A DNA stretch of 64,000 nucleotides from positions 1 through 64,000 of the forward strand of contig CAVRBT010000023.1 of the NCBI GenBank assembly GCA_963719275.1. Reading direction: 5' to 3'. The notes beneath the pieces are model-generated. The model was given only the letters and a program-made list of their open reading frames with translations, did no database searches and was not told the origin of the DNA. Made by a program: the position numbers and the translations under genes. Below, piece after piece: positions 39,883 through 49,068 of the stretch (positions are counted from its first letter, which is position 1; each line of letters starts with the position of its first letter). Source of the DNA: AC-32 sp963719275. Its GTDB lineage: Bacteria; Actinomycetota; Thermoleophilia; Gaiellales; Gaiellaceae.

Positions 39883-40554
39883 GTGCGGCTCGCGCGGCTG
39901 CTCGCTGCCGAGTTCGTCGGTACCTTCGCGCTCGTCTTTGCAGGAGCGGGCGCGATCATGGTGGACGCGAAGACGCACGCGCTCGGACACGTCGGCGTCG
40001 CGATCACCTTCGGCCTGGTGATCATGGCGATGATCTACGCCGTCGGTCACGTCTCCGGGGCGCATTTCAATCCCGCCGTCACGTTCGCCTTCGCCCTCAC
40101 TCGGCATTTTCCGTGGTCGAGGGCGGCCGGCTACTGGTGCGCCCAGCTGCTCGGCGCGATCGTCGCGGCTGCGCTGCTTCGCGGCTCGCTCGGCGACATC
40201 GCGGACGTGGGCGCCACGTTGCCCTCAGGATCAGAAGGGCAGTCGTTCCTCTGGGAGCTGGTGCTGACGTTCTTCCTGATGTTCGTGATCATGGCCGTGG
40301 CGACCGACACGCGCGCCGTCGGCGAGGCCGCCGCGATCGCAATCGGAGGTACCGTCGGGCTCGACGCGATGTTCGGCGGACCGATCTCGGGGGCGTCGAT
40401 GAACCCGGCGCGCTCGGCCGGTCCCGCAATAGTCGCCGGAGACCTGCACGCGCTCTGGCTCTACATCGTCGCGCCTGTACTTGGCGCCTCCCTCGGCGCG
40501 CTCGCCTATCAGCTCATACGAGGCGAGCCGGCCTCTGCTCCCGAAGCCGCATGA
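39883..40554 (+). CDS. Aquaporin-type channel (AqpS/GlpF-like)
   Basis: 223 aa from GTG 39883, 2 nt after arsC. Six helices and the two pore half-helices HFNPAVT and SMNPARS (both NPA). Channels in ars operons conduct As(OH)3 out down its gradient and can replace ArsB/Acr3, which is absent here. Stop and next ATG overlap (ATGA). Confidence 0.9.
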   Translation: MRLARLLAAEFVGTFALVFAGAGAIMVDAKTHALGHVGVAITFGLVIMAMIYAVGHVSGAHFNPAVTFAFALTRHFPWSRAAGYWCAQLLGAIVAAALLRGSLGDIADVGATLPSGSEGQSFLWELVLTFFLMFVIMAVATDTRAVGEAAAIAIGGTVGLDAMFGGPISGASMNPARSAGPAIVAGDLHALWLYIVAPVLGASLGALAYQLIRGEPASAPEAA

Positions 40555-40934
40555 ACGTCCTCTTTGTCTGCGTCGGGAACCAGGGGCGCAGCGTGATGGC
40601 GCAGCGCCTCTTCGAGCGCGCGGCCGGCGGCGCCCACGCCGCGCGTTCGGCGGGCAGCGCACCAGGAGACGCGACACACCCGCAGGTTCTGGAGGCGCTG
40701 CGCGAGGTCGGGATCGACGCCGGCGACCACGTGCCGCACAGGCTCGACGCAGCCGATCTCGAGTGGGCCGACGTCGCGGTCTCCGTCTGCAGCGACGAGG
40801 TCTGCCCGGCCACGCCCGGCGTGCGTCAGATCAGGTGGGCGATCCAGGACCCGATCGGCCTGCCGATCGAGCAGGTGCGCCCGATCCGCGACGAGATCGA
40901 GCGGCGTGTCGAGCGGCTCGCGCGCGAGCTCTAG
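40551..40934 (+). CDS. arsC: Second LMW-phosphatase-type arsenate reductase homologue
   Basis: 127 aa from ATG 40551. P-loop FVCVGNQGRS (C-x5-R) and the SVCSDEVCPATPG motif match ArsC-type enzymes, with WAIQDPIGLP in the acid-loop region. The sequence differs greatly from the first reductase, so specificity or thiol partner may differ. Its last base area meets the convergent PhoB-like gene. Confidence 0.85.
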   Translation: MNVLFVCVGNQGRSVMAQRLFERAAGGAHAARSAGSAPGDATHPQVLEALREVGIDAGDHVPHRLDAADLEWADVAVSVCSDEVCPATPGVRQIRWAIQDPIGLPIEQVRPIRDEIERRVERLAREL

Positions 40935-41629
40935 CCCTTCGGGACCGGCTCGAGGCTGTAGCCGACGCCGTAGCGCGTCTGGATGAAGGTATGCCTCGTT
41001 GCGCGCGAGTCGATCTTCTCGCGCAGCCGGCGGACGCAGACGTCCACGGTACGGTCGCGATGCGTCGCGCGCCGGCCCCAGATGCGCTGCAGGAGCTCGT
41101 CGCGGCTCGCGACGCGGCCCCGATCCTGCGCGAGCGTGTAGAGGAGCCGGAACTCGGTCGGCGTCAGCTCGGCGCTCTCGCCGTCGACGAAGGCCTGCAC
41201 GGAACGAGGATCGATGCGCAGCTCCTCGATCACCAGCTCCTCGCCGCGGTCCTCCTGGACGCCGCGCACGCCGCGCCGCGCCGCCGCCTGGACGCGCGCC
41301 ACGAGCTCCTTCATCGAGAACGGCTTGACGAGGTAGTCGTCCGCTCCGATCTGGAGCGCGTGCACGCGATCGTGCTCGGTGCCGCGCGCGCTGACGACGA
41401 GGATCGGCGTGCCGATTCCCTCCGAGCGTGCCTGCTCGATCAGCGCCCAGCCGTCGAGGCCCGGCAGCATCAGGTCGAGCACGAGCACGTCGGGGCGCTC
41501 GTAACGAAGCCGCGCGAGCCCGACCTCGCCTGCACCGACCCGCATCGAGTCGAGGCCCGCTGCATCGAGGTGCTGCGCCATGCCCTCGGCGATCGTGTCG
41601 TCGTCTTCGACGATGAGGACCTTGGTCAC
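40931..41629 (-). CDS. phoB: OmpR/PhoB-family response regulator
   Basis: 232 aa from GTG 41629; an ATG upstream would overlap the divergent kinase gene. Receiver: VLIVEDDD, phosphoacceptor D52 in VLDLMLPGLDG and LVKPFSMKEL. C-terminal winged helix: LTPTEFRLLYTLAQDRGRVA, VDVCVRRLREKID and RYGVGYSLEP. Adjacent pst genes suggest it is the phosphate regulator, which is a context inference. Confidence 0.85.
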   Translation of the reverse strand: MTKVLIVEDDDTIAEGMAQHLDAAGLDSMRVGAGEVGLARLRYERPDVLVLDLMLPGLDGWALIEQARSEGIGTPILVVSARGTEHDRVHALQIGADDYLVKPFSMKELVARVQAAARRGVRGVQEDRGEELVIEELRIDPRSVQAFVDGESAELTPTEFRLLYTLAQDRGRVASRDELLQRIWGRRATHRDRTVDVCVRRLREKIDSRATRHTFIQTRYGVGYSLEPVPKG

Positions 41630-41645
41630 GCGATACTGAACACTA

Positions 41646-42326
41646 GTGGCTGACACAGACTACGAAGCCCTCCGTACCGCTTTCACCGCATCCGTCTCGC
41701 ACGAGCTGCGGACGCCGCTCGCGCGTCTCCAGGCGCTGCTCGATTCGGCCGAGCTCCCCGGCGCCGACCTCGAGGCGCTGCTCGCCAGGGCGCGCGAGGA
41801 GGTGGGGGAGATGACCGACCTCGTCGACGACATCCTCTTCCTCAGCGAGCTCGAGCAGGGGCGGGAGGTAGTCGCTCTGGGCGAAACGGAGGCTGCGCCA
41901 GTCCTGCGCGACATCGTCGCCGAGCTCTCGGAGCGTGCCGAGCTCGCGGGCCTGACGCTCGCCCTCCGCATCGAGGACGAGACGATCGAAGTGCCGCTCC
42001 GCCGGAGGATGCTCAGGCTCGTGGTCGAGAACCTGCTCGAGAATGCGCTGCGGTACGCGGGCGAGGGCGCGGCCTGCACAATCACTCTCGCGCGTGCCGA
42101 CGGCGAGATCGTGCTCGACGTCGCCGACGACGGGGCCGGCGTTCCCGACGAGGACGTCCCGCGCCTGTTCGAGCGTTTCTTCCGCTCCGACCGCGCCCGC
42201 ACGACCCGCGGGACGGGCCTCGGCCTGGCGATCGTCAAGCACGTGGTCGAGTCCGCGGGGGGGAACGTCGAAGCCCGCGGCGGTCGTGGCCGCGGGCTCG
42301 ACGTTCGGTGTGCTCTTCCGGGTTGA
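41646..42326 (+). CDS. phoR: Soluble PhoR-like histidine kinase
   Basis: 226 aa from GTG 41646. HisKA: VSHELRTPLARLQALLDS; HATPase N box VVENLLENALRYAG, G1 DVADDGAGVPDED, F box RLFERFFRSD and G2 GTGLGLAIVKHVVE. There is no transmembrane or sensor domain; only about 18 residues precede the phosphoacceptor. It may sense through PstB/PhoU contacts. Divergent from the regulator by 16 nt. Confidence 0.85.
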   Translation: MADTDYEALRTAFTASVSHELRTPLARLQALLDSAELPGADLEALLARAREEVGEMTDLVDDILFLSELEQGREVVALGETEAAPVLRDIVAELSERAELAGLTLALRIEDETIEVPLRRRMLRLVVENLLENALRYAGEGAACTITLARADGEIVLDVADDGAGVPDEDVPRLFERFFRSDRARTTRGTGLGLAIVKHVVESAGGNVEARGGRGRGLDVRCALPG

Positions 42327-42327
42327 G

Positions 42328-43368
42328 CTAGGTATGGACCCGGGCCAGCGTCTTCAGGCCGGCCTTCTTGACAGCCTTGGGGACCGGCACGAAGAGCAGC
42401 TTCGGGCCGTACGTCTGTCCCGAGTTCAGCGCCCAGGTGATGAACTTCTTCAGCTGGGGAGCCTTGCTGGTCTTGAGCGGGACGATCGTCCACGTGAACG
42501 TGCAGATCGGGTAGGCGTTCTTCGCCCGCGGGTTCGGATCGACTGCGGTGAAGGCGTTCTGCCTGTTCTTGAGCTTCACGATCGAGTCAGCCGCTGCCTT
42601 GATCTGCTTGAGGCCGGGCAGCTTGTACTTGCCGGCGCGGTTCTTGATGGCCGCGATCGTGAAATGGTTCTTGAGCGAGTAGGCGACGTCGACGTACGTG
42701 ATGCCACCCTTCGTGGTGCGCAGCTTGGCGGCCACGCCGGAGCTGCCGCGGGCACCGACGCCGACCGGGAAGTTCGGCTGCGTACCCTTGCCGATCTTGT
42801 TCTTCCACGCCTTGCTGACGTGGGAGAGGTAGTCGGTGAAGTTGTAGCTCGTGCCGCTGCCGTCACTCCGGTAGATCGGGACGATCTTCTCGTGCGGCAG
42901 CTTGAGGCCGGAGTTGATCTTCTTGATCGTGGCGCTGTCCCAGTACTTGACCGAGCCGCTGTAGATCGCGGCGAGGATCGGACCGGTCAGCTTCAGGCCG
43001 TAGCTGACTCCGGAGATGTTGTACGGGATCGAGGTCGCCGAGAACGCCCACGGGATCTGGGCGCACCCCTTGCAGGCCTTGGCCTGATCCGGCGTCAGCG
43101 GGGCGTCGCTCGCCCCGAAGTCGACCGTGCGGGCGGTGATGGCCGCGATGCCGCCGCCGCTGCCGATGCCGCTGTACGCAATCTGATCGGGCTTGTAGTG
43201 CTTCTGCCACGCGGTGACCAGCGGGACCACGAAGGTGCTTCCAGCACCGGTGATCGTCCCCGTCTGGCGCGCGGGCGTTGCGCTGGCGAGGCTCGTCCAC
43301 GCCGTGAGCGCGACCGCGATGACCCCCAGAGCGGCAAGCGTTGCCGCAGTAGTTCGCTTCCGATTCAA
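42328..43368 (-). CDS. pstS: Periplasmic phosphate-binding protein PstS (1)
   Basis: 346 aa from TTG 43368 with GGAGGAGAAG upstream. Signal peptide (1-30), then ITGAGSTFVVPLVTAWQKHY, SGIGSGGGIAAI and DFGASDAPLT, which form the phosphate-binding loops, plus RSDGSGTSYNFTDYL. A Lys-rich surface. Encoded opposite to pstC, next to the regulatory pair. The upstream ATG would give a long unlikely N-terminus. Confidence 0.9.
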   Translation of the reverse strand: MNRKRTTAATLAALGVIAVALTAWTSLASATPARQTGTITGAGSTFVVPLVTAWQKHYKPDQIAYSGIGSGGGIAAITARTVDFGASDAPLTPDQAKACKGCAQIPWAFSATSIPYNISGVSYGLKLTGPILAAIYSGSVKYWDSATIKKINSGLKLPHEKIVPIYRSDGSGTSYNFTDYLSHVSKAWKNKIGKGTQPNFPVGVGARGSSGVAAKLRTTKGGITYVDVAYSLKNHFTIAAIKNRAGKYKLPGLKQIKAAADSIVKLKNRQNAFTAVDPNPRAKNAYPICTFTWTIVPLKTSKAPQLKKFITWALNSGQTYGPKLLFVPVPKAVKKAGLKTLARVHT

Positions 43369-43392
43369 GTGAGCTTCTCCTCCCTCTTTGGA

Positions 43393-43421
43393 CCCACGGC
43401 GGCGTGACGCTGCCGCCGTGA
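43393..43421. promoter_or_regulatory. Hairpin in the pstS-pstC intergenic region
   Basis: CACGGCGGC and GCCGCCGTG form a 9-bp stem with loop GTGACGCT. It sits in the leader of pstS1. The remaining intergenic DNA (43422-43540) carries GGTGACA and GCTCACAT-type sequences that may be Pho-box-like, but I cannot align a clear direct repeat. Confidence 0.35.
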
Positions 43422-43544
43422 ATTTCGACACCGGTACTTTCAGCGGATCCGGCGGCCGAATTGGGCTGAAAGCTGGTGCTCATGTGGTAACGATCCGGTG
43501 ACACCCTGCTCACATGCGGGGCGCCTCGTTAGCGTGGCCCGCTC

Positions 43545-44510
43545 ATGAGCAGCGTTTCGCTGACGGAGAGGTTGGCCGCCAAGCGTCGGATGCGGGACTG
43601 GCTCGGGGACCGGGTCCTCATCGCGCTGACGCTTCTGGCGGCGCTCGCCGCGCTGGCGGTGATGATCCTGATCGTCTACAAGGTGTTTCACGGCGCCCGG
43701 CTGTCGTGGAGCACCTTCGGGCTCGACTTCCTTACCGGCACGACCTGGGACGCGAACAACGGGGTCTTCGGAGCGCGGACGCTTATCTACGGCACTGCCG
43801 TCACGTCGCTGATGGCACTGCTCATCGGCGGTCCGTTCGCGATCGCGATCGCCCTGTTCCTGAGCGAGCTCGCCCCGCGCGGCGTGCGCGGGATCGTCGG
43901 CTCTCTGGTCGAGATGCTCGCTGCCGTTCCGAGCGTCGTCCTCGGCCTCTGGGGGATCCTCGTCATGGGGCCGTTCGTCGCCGAGCACGTCGAGCCGTGG
44001 CTCAGCCGCTGGCTCGGGTTCATCCCGATCTTCGACGGGGAGCCCTCCAGCAGCGGGATCTTCGTCGCCGGCCTGATTCTGGCGATCATGGTCGTCCCGA
44101 TCGTGGCGAGCATCTGCCGTGAGCTGTTCGTCACCGTTCCGCAGGACCAGCAGGACGCGGCGCTCGCCCTCGGCGCGACCCGCTGGGAGATGGTGCGCGG
44201 AGTCATCCTCTCCTCGTCGCGGCCCGGCATCGCCGCGGCGCTGATCCTCGGGCTCGGCCGGGCGCTCGGCGAGGCGATCGCCGTCACGCAGGTGATCGGC
44301 TCCGCGACTGCGAGTCCGACGTCCCTCTACCAGCCCGGCGACACGCTCGCCAGCCGGATCGCAGCTCAGTTCCAGGGCGCGGTCTCGAACCTGCAGATCT
44401 CGGCGCTCTTCTATCTGGCCGCGATCTTGCTCGTGATCGGCCTCGTCACGAACCTCATCGCCTTGTGGATCGTCCGCCGCTTCGAGTCCGCGCGCTCGGG
44501 GGTGATCTGA
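43545..44510 (+). CDS. pstC: Phosphate ABC permease PstC
   Basis: 321 aa. Six or seven helices; the conserved EMLAAVPSVVLGLWG loop and ATRWEMVRGVILSSSRPGI (the cytoplasmic EAA loop contacting PstB) are clear. The TGA overlaps the pstA ATG. N-terminal basic stretch RLAAKRRMRDW. Confidence 0.93.
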   Translation: MSSVSLTERLAAKRRMRDWLGDRVLIALTLLAALAALAVMILIVYKVFHGARLSWSTFGLDFLTGTTWDANNGVFGARTLIYGTAVTSLMALLIGGPFAIAIALFLSELAPRGVRGIVGSLVEMLAAVPSVVLGLWGILVMGPFVAEHVEPWLSRWLGFIPIFDGEPSSSGIFVAGLILAIMVVPIVASICRELFVTVPQDQQDAALALGATRWEMVRGVILSSSRPGIAAALILGLGRALGEAIAVTQVIGSATASPTSLYQPGDTLASRIAAQFQGAVSNLQISALFYLAAILLVIGLVTNLIALWIVRRFESARSGVI

Positions 44511-45394
44511 TGGCGGCTGTCGAGGGCGGCGTCTCGTTGCGCGGCGACCGACACGTCCGCCGGCGGCGGATCGTGAACCGCATCGCGGAGGCAGGGGCCA
44601 CGCTGGCCGCCGCCGCCGCCGTCGCGGTGCTCGCGATCGTCGTCCTCTCGGTGGCGAAGCGGGGCATCGGCGTCATCTCCTGGAGCTTCCTCACCAGCCC
44701 GCTACCGCTGTTCGGGACCCCAGGCGGCGGCATCGCACCGCTGATCGTGGGCTCGGCGATCATCGTCGGCGTCGCGACCGCAATCGCCCTCCCGATCGGC
44801 GTGCTGACGGCGCTCTTCCTGAGCGAGTTCGCGCCGCGCTACGCGCGCGCGCCGATCCAGCTGACGCTCGACCTGATGAACGGGCTGCCCTCGATCATCA
44901 TCGGCGTCTTCGTCTTCGGCCTGCTCGTCTACGGGCACACACAGAGCGGCTTCGCGGCGGGCTTCGCCCTCTCGATCGTGATGCTGCCGCTGATCGCCCG
45001 CTCGACCCAGGAGGTTCTCCGCCTCGTGCCGCAGACCTACCGCGACGGCGCCCTGGCGCTCGGTGGGAGCCGCTGGCGCACGACGCTCGGGATCGTTCTT
45101 CCGACCGCGCTCGGCGGGATCGTGACCGGCACCGTCCTCGCGGTCGCACGAGCCGTGGGCGAGACGGCGCCGCTGCTCTTCGCGTCGTCGATCTACGTCA
45201 ACACCGTCTCCACCGACATCAGGCACTCGATGCCGAACATGCCGGTGCAGATCTTCATCTGGTCGGAGTCGCCCGACCCGCTGGACCACCAACGCGCGTG
45301 GGCGACCGCTCTAGTGTTGCTGGTGTTCGTACTCGTCTCGAGCCTACTGGCTCGTGGCGCGCTCGTCCGCTGGAGGAAGAAGATGGGCCAATGA
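44510..45394 (+). CDS. pstA: Phosphate ABC permease PstA
   Basis: 294 aa from ATG 44510. Six helices with GLPSIIIGVFVFG and the EAA loop GALALGGSRWRTTLGIVLPT. It pairs with PstC to form the channel; the stop overlaps the pstB ATG (ATGA). Confidence 0.93.
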   Translation: MAAVEGGVSLRGDRHVRRRRIVNRIAEAGATLAAAAAVAVLAIVVLSVAKRGIGVISWSFLTSPLPLFGTPGGGIAPLIVGSAIIVGVATAIALPIGVLTALFLSEFAPRYARAPIQLTLDLMNGLPSIIIGVFVFGLLVYGHTQSGFAAGFALSIVMLPLIARSTQEVLRLVPQTYRDGALALGGSRWRTTLGIVLPTALGGIVTGTVLAVARAVGETAPLLFASSIYVNTVSTDIRHSMPNMPVQIFIWSESPDPLDHQRAWATALVLLVFVLVSSLLARGALVRWRKKMGQ

Positions 45395-46260
45395 GCAAGG
45401 AGGAGCACGTGAACGAGACCGTTACGATGCCTCCCATGAGGCAGGTCGACGTCGCCGAGCGGCCGCAGGAGCCTCAGGCGCAGTCGGGCGAGACCGTGTT
45501 CGACGTCGAGCGCCTGACTGTGCGCTACGGCTCGAACATCGCCGTGAAGGACGTCGAGCTCGAGGTCTCCAAGAACCTGATCACGGCGGTGATCGGTCCC
45601 TCCGGCTGCGGCAAGAGCACCTTCATTCGCTGCCTCAACCGCATGAACGACACGGTGCCGGGCTTCAAGCTCGACGGGCGCGTGCTCTACCACGGCACCG
45701 ACATCTACGGTTCGGGCGTCGAATCCGTCGAGGTGCGCCGACGGATCGGCATGGTCTTCCAGAAGCCGAACCCGTTCCCGAAGTCGATCTACGACAACGT
45801 CGCCTGGGCTCCCCGCGTGCTGGGGCTGAAGAAGCACCTCGACGAAAGGGTCGAGAAGGCGCTGCACGGCGCGGCCCTCTGGGACGAGGTCAAGGACCGG
45901 CTGAAGAAGAGCGCCCTCTCGCTCTCGGGAGGGCAGCAGCAGCGCCTCTGCATCGCCCGCGCGATCGCGATCGAGCCGGAGGTGCTGCTCCTCGACGAGC
46001 CCGCCTCGGCGCTCGACCCGATCGCGACGCAGAAGATCGAGGAGCTGATGCACGAGCTCAAGCGCGACTACACGATTGTCATCGTCACCCACAACATGCA
46101 GCAGGCCGCGCGCGTCGCGGACCGGACCGCGTTCTTCAGCCTCGAGGTGCAGGACGGGGAGCGCTACGGCGTCCTGGTCGAGTACGACGAGACGCCGAAG
46201 ATCTTCACGGCTCCGACCGACAAGCGGACGGAGGACTACGTTACGGGGCGTTTCGGGTAG
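45391..46260 (+). CDS. pstB: Phosphate ABC ATPase PstB
   Basis: 289 aa. Walker A GPSGCGKSTF, Q-loop FQKPNPFP, signature LSGGQQQR, Walker B LLLDEPASALDP and switch THNMQQAARVAD. An additional 45-residue N-terminal segment (Pro/Gln-rich) precedes the ATPase core. It drives phosphate uptake and may signal to the soluble kinase. Confidence 0.94.
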   Translation: MSKEEHVNETVTMPPMRQVDVAERPQEPQAQSGETVFDVERLTVRYGSNIAVKDVELEVSKNLITAVIGPSGCGKSTFIRCLNRMNDTVPGFKLDGRVLYHGTDIYGSGVESVEVRRRIGMVFQKPNPFPKSIYDNVAWAPRVLGLKKHLDERVEKALHGAALWDEVKDRLKKSALSLSGGQQQRLCIARAIAIEPEVLLLDEPASALDPIATQKIEELMHELKRDYTIVIVTHNMQQAARVADRTAFFSLEVQDGERYGVLVEYDETPKIFTAPTDKRTEDYVTGRFG

Positions 46261-46263
46261 ACC

Positions 46264-46944
46264 GTGGGCATGCGGGTCACTTTCCAGGAGGAGCTCGACC
46301 AGCTCGAGGCGAGCCTGCAGGAGGAGGGCTCCCTCGTCCTGCGCGTGCTTCGCGGGGCGCTGAACGCCCTCGGCCAGCGGGATGTCGAGCTCGCCGACGA
46401 CGTGATCGCCTTCGACGACGACGTCGACCGCCACTACATCCAGGTGGAGGAGGGCATCGAGTCGCTGCTCGCGCGCCAGACGCCCGTCGCGGTCGACCTG
46501 CGGCTCGTGCTCGCAATGTTGCATACGAACCTGCACCTGGAGCGGATGGCCGACTACTCGGTCACCATCGCGAAACTCACGAAACTCGTGGCCGACGTCG
46601 AGGGCGACCCGGCCCTGATGCAGTCCATGCAGGAGATGGGCGACCGGGCCGAGGAGATGATCCGCGTCGCGCTCGACGCGTTCGCGAACCGCGACCTCGC
46701 CGCGGCGGAGTCGCTCGTCGAGCTCGACGAGCTGATCGACCGCTCGAACCGGCGCTTCGTGGAGCGCGTTGTCGAGATCGTGGGCGAGCCAGGCCTGCGG
46801 GAGTGGGCGCTCCGGATGGTGCTCGTGTCGCGGACACTCGAGCGCATCGGGGACCACGCCGTCGACGTCGGCGAGCAGGTGTCCTACCTGCTGACCGCCG
46901 AGTTCCGCGAGTTCACCGACGCCTCGCACCCCGAAGAGCGTTGA
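46264..46944 (+). CDS. phoU: Phosphate regulatory protein PhoU
   Basis: 226 aa from GTG 46264. Two PhoU three-helix modules with the metal motif E/D-x3-D in DDVIAFDDDVDRHYIQVEEG and TLERIGDHAVDVGEQV. PhoU connects Pst transport state to the kinase/regulator. Its TGA overlaps the TTG start of the second pstS. Confidence 0.93.
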   Translation: MGMRVTFQEELDQLEASLQEEGSLVLRVLRGALNALGQRDVELADDVIAFDDDVDRHYIQVEEGIESLLARQTPVAVDLRLVLAMLHTNLHLERMADYSVTIAKLTKLVADVEGDPALMQSMQEMGDRAEEMIRVALDAFANRDLAAAESLVELDELIDRSNRRFVERVVEIVGEPGLREWALRMVLVSRTLERIGDHAVDVGEQVSYLLTAEFREFTDASHPEER

Positions 46945-47981
46945 CGCGCCGCACAGCGTTCGTTCCCGCCGCCTTCCTCGCGGCGGTTGTCGCCGGGTGC
47001 GGCGGTTCCGGCGGCAACGACGGTTCGACAGGCGGTGGCGAGAGCAAGCTCCTCGTCGGCGCCGGCAGCACGCTGGTCGCGCCGCTCGTCTCGCAATGGT
47101 CGAACGACTACGCGAAGAAGACGGGCGTGACGATCACCTACGGCGCGATCGGCTCGGGCGGCGGAATCGCCCAGATGACCGCGCGCACGGTCGACTTCGG
47201 CGCGAGCGACGCGCCGTTCTCGCCCGACCAGGCGGCGTCGTGCAAGGGCTGCCTGCAGATCCCGTGGGCGCTCGCGGCGACGCTCGTCTCCTACCACGTG
47301 AACGGCGCGCCGGCCCAGCTCAGGCTCAGCGGCCCGGTGCTGGCGGACATCTACCTCGGCAAGATCACGCATTGGAACGATCTGCAGATCGCGGCGTTGA
47401 ACCCGGGGGCGAAGCTCCCGGCGACGAAGGTCAGGCCTGTCTTCCGCAGCGACTCGAGCGGCGACACCTACGCCTTCAGCGACTTCCTCGCCAAGGTGAG
47501 CCCGACTTGGAAGGCGCAGAAAGGCGTCTCGACGCAGGTCGACTTCCCGACCGGTGTCGGCGGCAAGGGCAACGACGGCGTCGCCGCGATCATGGCGCGC
47601 ACCGAGGGCGCGCTCGGCTACCTCGCGATCTCCTACGTCTTCGGGAACGACCTCGACTACGCGCTGATCCGCAACGAGGCTGGCCAGTTCCCCGTGCCTG
47701 GACAGGCGTCGATCACCGCGGCGGCGAGTGCCGTGAAGTCGATCCCATCCGATAACGCGATCTCGCTGACGAACCCGCCCGCCTCCGCTCCGGACGCGTA
47801 CCCGATCTCCACCTTCACGTACGCGCTCGTGCCGGAGAGCTCGGGAAAGGCGACGACGCTGCGGGACTTCCTCACGTATGCGATCGGCCCGGGCCAGAAA
47901 TTCGGCGAGAGGCTGCAGTTCGCGCCGCTGCCGGCGAAGGTCGTCGAGGCCGGCCGCACGACGATCGCAAAGATCCACTAG
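46941..47981 (+). CDS. pstS: Phosphate-binding lipoprotein PstS (2)
   Basis: 346 aa from TTG 46941, overlapping the phoU stop. A lipoprotein signal with lipobox VAGC is followed by a Gly/Ser-rich linker. Binding loops: VGAGSTLVAPLVSQWSNDY, AIGSGGGIAQM and DFGASDAPFS. It is similar in plan to the divergent PstS but anchored, and lies at the end of the pstCAB-phoU operon. Confidence 0.92.
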   Translation: MTRRTAFVPAAFLAAVVAGCGGSGGNDGSTGGGESKLLVGAGSTLVAPLVSQWSNDYAKKTGVTITYGAIGSGGGIAQMTARTVDFGASDAPFSPDQAASCKGCLQIPWALAATLVSYHVNGAPAQLRLSGPVLADIYLGKITHWNDLQIAALNPGAKLPATKVRPVFRSDSSGDTYAFSDFLAKVSPTWKAQKGVSTQVDFPTGVGGKGNDGVAAIMARTEGALGYLAISYVFGNDLDYALIRNEAGQFPVPGQASITAAASAVKSIPSDNAISLTNPPASAPDAYPISTFTYALVPESSGKATTLRDFLTYAIGPGQKFGERLQFAPLPAKVVEAGRTTIAKIH

Positions 47982-48057
47982 TCGCGACTTCGCAACGTGT
48001 CTGTAACCACAACGAAGCCCACGCACAGGCCGCGCGCCTCCACAGTTACGGTTGGAG

Positions 48058-48927
48058 ATGCGCGTCGCGCTCATCGCTCACCGGCCGAGCCCCACGAGCC
48101 TGGCGCTCGCGGCGCGGACATGGAACGGGACGCCCGTCGAGGTGCTCTCGCCGCGGGACGCGCTGCTGCGCCTCGAACGGGGCGACATCGCGCTGGTGCG
48201 GCTCGACATCCGCGAGGACCTTGGGGGGATTGAGGATGGGCTGTCGGCGGTCGAGCGCCTTGGCGACCAGGGCGTCACGGTGCTCAACCCGCCGTCCGCA
48301 CTCGTGCGTGCGCACGACAAGGTGCTCACCGCGCGCACACTTCGCCGCGCCGGCCTGCCGCATCCTCAGACGAGGCTGATCGAGCATCACCGCGAGCCGC
48401 CCGACCTCGACTTTCCCGTCGTCGTCAAGCCGCGCTTCGGCAGCTGGGGCCGCGAAGTGACGCTCTGCGGCGACCGGGGGGAGCTGGGGCGCACGCTCGA
48501 GCGGCTCGCGTTCAGCGATTGGTTCCGCGCGACGGGGGCGATCGCACAGGAGCTGATCCCGCCGCTCGGGCACGACTTGCGCCTGATCGTGGCCGGCGGC
48601 GGCGTGATCGGGGGAGGTCGCCGCACGGCCGCGCCGGGCGAGTGGCGGACGAACGTCGCGCTCGGCGCGACCGTCTCGAACGTCTCGCCCTCGCCCGTTG
48701 CGGTGGAGCTGGCCCGCGCTGCGGCCGATGCCTCGGGGCTCGACCTCGTCGGCGTCGATCTCCTCCCGACGGGCCCGGGCGGCTTCTCGGTGGTGGAGCT
48801 GAACGGCGCCGTCGACTTCAGGCCGGTCTACGCGGCACCCGGGCGCGACATCTTCACCGACGCGATCGCTGCGCTGTCTGACTCCCCGCGCCCGTCGGTC
48901 GCCTCCGCGGCGACCGCGAGCGGATAA
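48058..48927 (+). CDS. RimK-type ATP-grasp ligase
   Basis: 289 aa from ATG 48058. ATP-grasp elements: DKVLTARTLRRAGLPHPQT, FPVVVKPRFGSWGREV (ATP Lys), AQELIPPLGHDLRLIVAGG and VGVDLLP..VVELNGAVDF (Mg ligands). Similar to RimK/LysX/CofF ligases that add amino acids to peptides or cofactors. No LysW or F420 gene is adjacent, so the substrate is open. A hairpin follows. Confidence 0.82.
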   Translation: MRVALIAHRPSPTSLALAARTWNGTPVEVLSPRDALLRLERGDIALVRLDIREDLGGIEDGLSAVERLGDQGVTVLNPPSALVRAHDKVLTARTLRRAGLPHPQTRLIEHHREPPDLDFPVVVKPRFGSWGREVTLCGDRGELGRTLERLAFSDWFRATGAIAQELIPPLGHDLRLIVAGGGVIGGGRRTAAPGEWRTNVALGATVSNVSPSPVAVELARAAADASGLDLVGVDLLPTGPGGFSVVELNGAVDFRPVYAAPGRDIFTDAIAALSDSPRPSVASAATASG

Positions 48928-48932
48928 AGAAA

Positions 48933-48953
48933 GGGCCGGCGAAGAGCCGGCCC
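48933..48953 (+). terminator. Hairpin terminator after the ATP-grasp gene
   Basis: GGGCCGGC-GAAGA-GCCGGCCC, a perfect 8-bp stem beginning 6 nt after the stop. No T-run follows, as is usual in GC-rich actinobacteria. Confidence 0.65.
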
Positions 48954-49068
48954 CGTAGCGTCCGCATACCCAAGGGAGAGGGGAAGGTAGCGGGCGCCGT
49001 TTCTTGCCTTGTCTCCGGTTCTGACGGCACCGCGTTGCAGCGGTTAGCCGTCTTTACGGAATCTCAAC

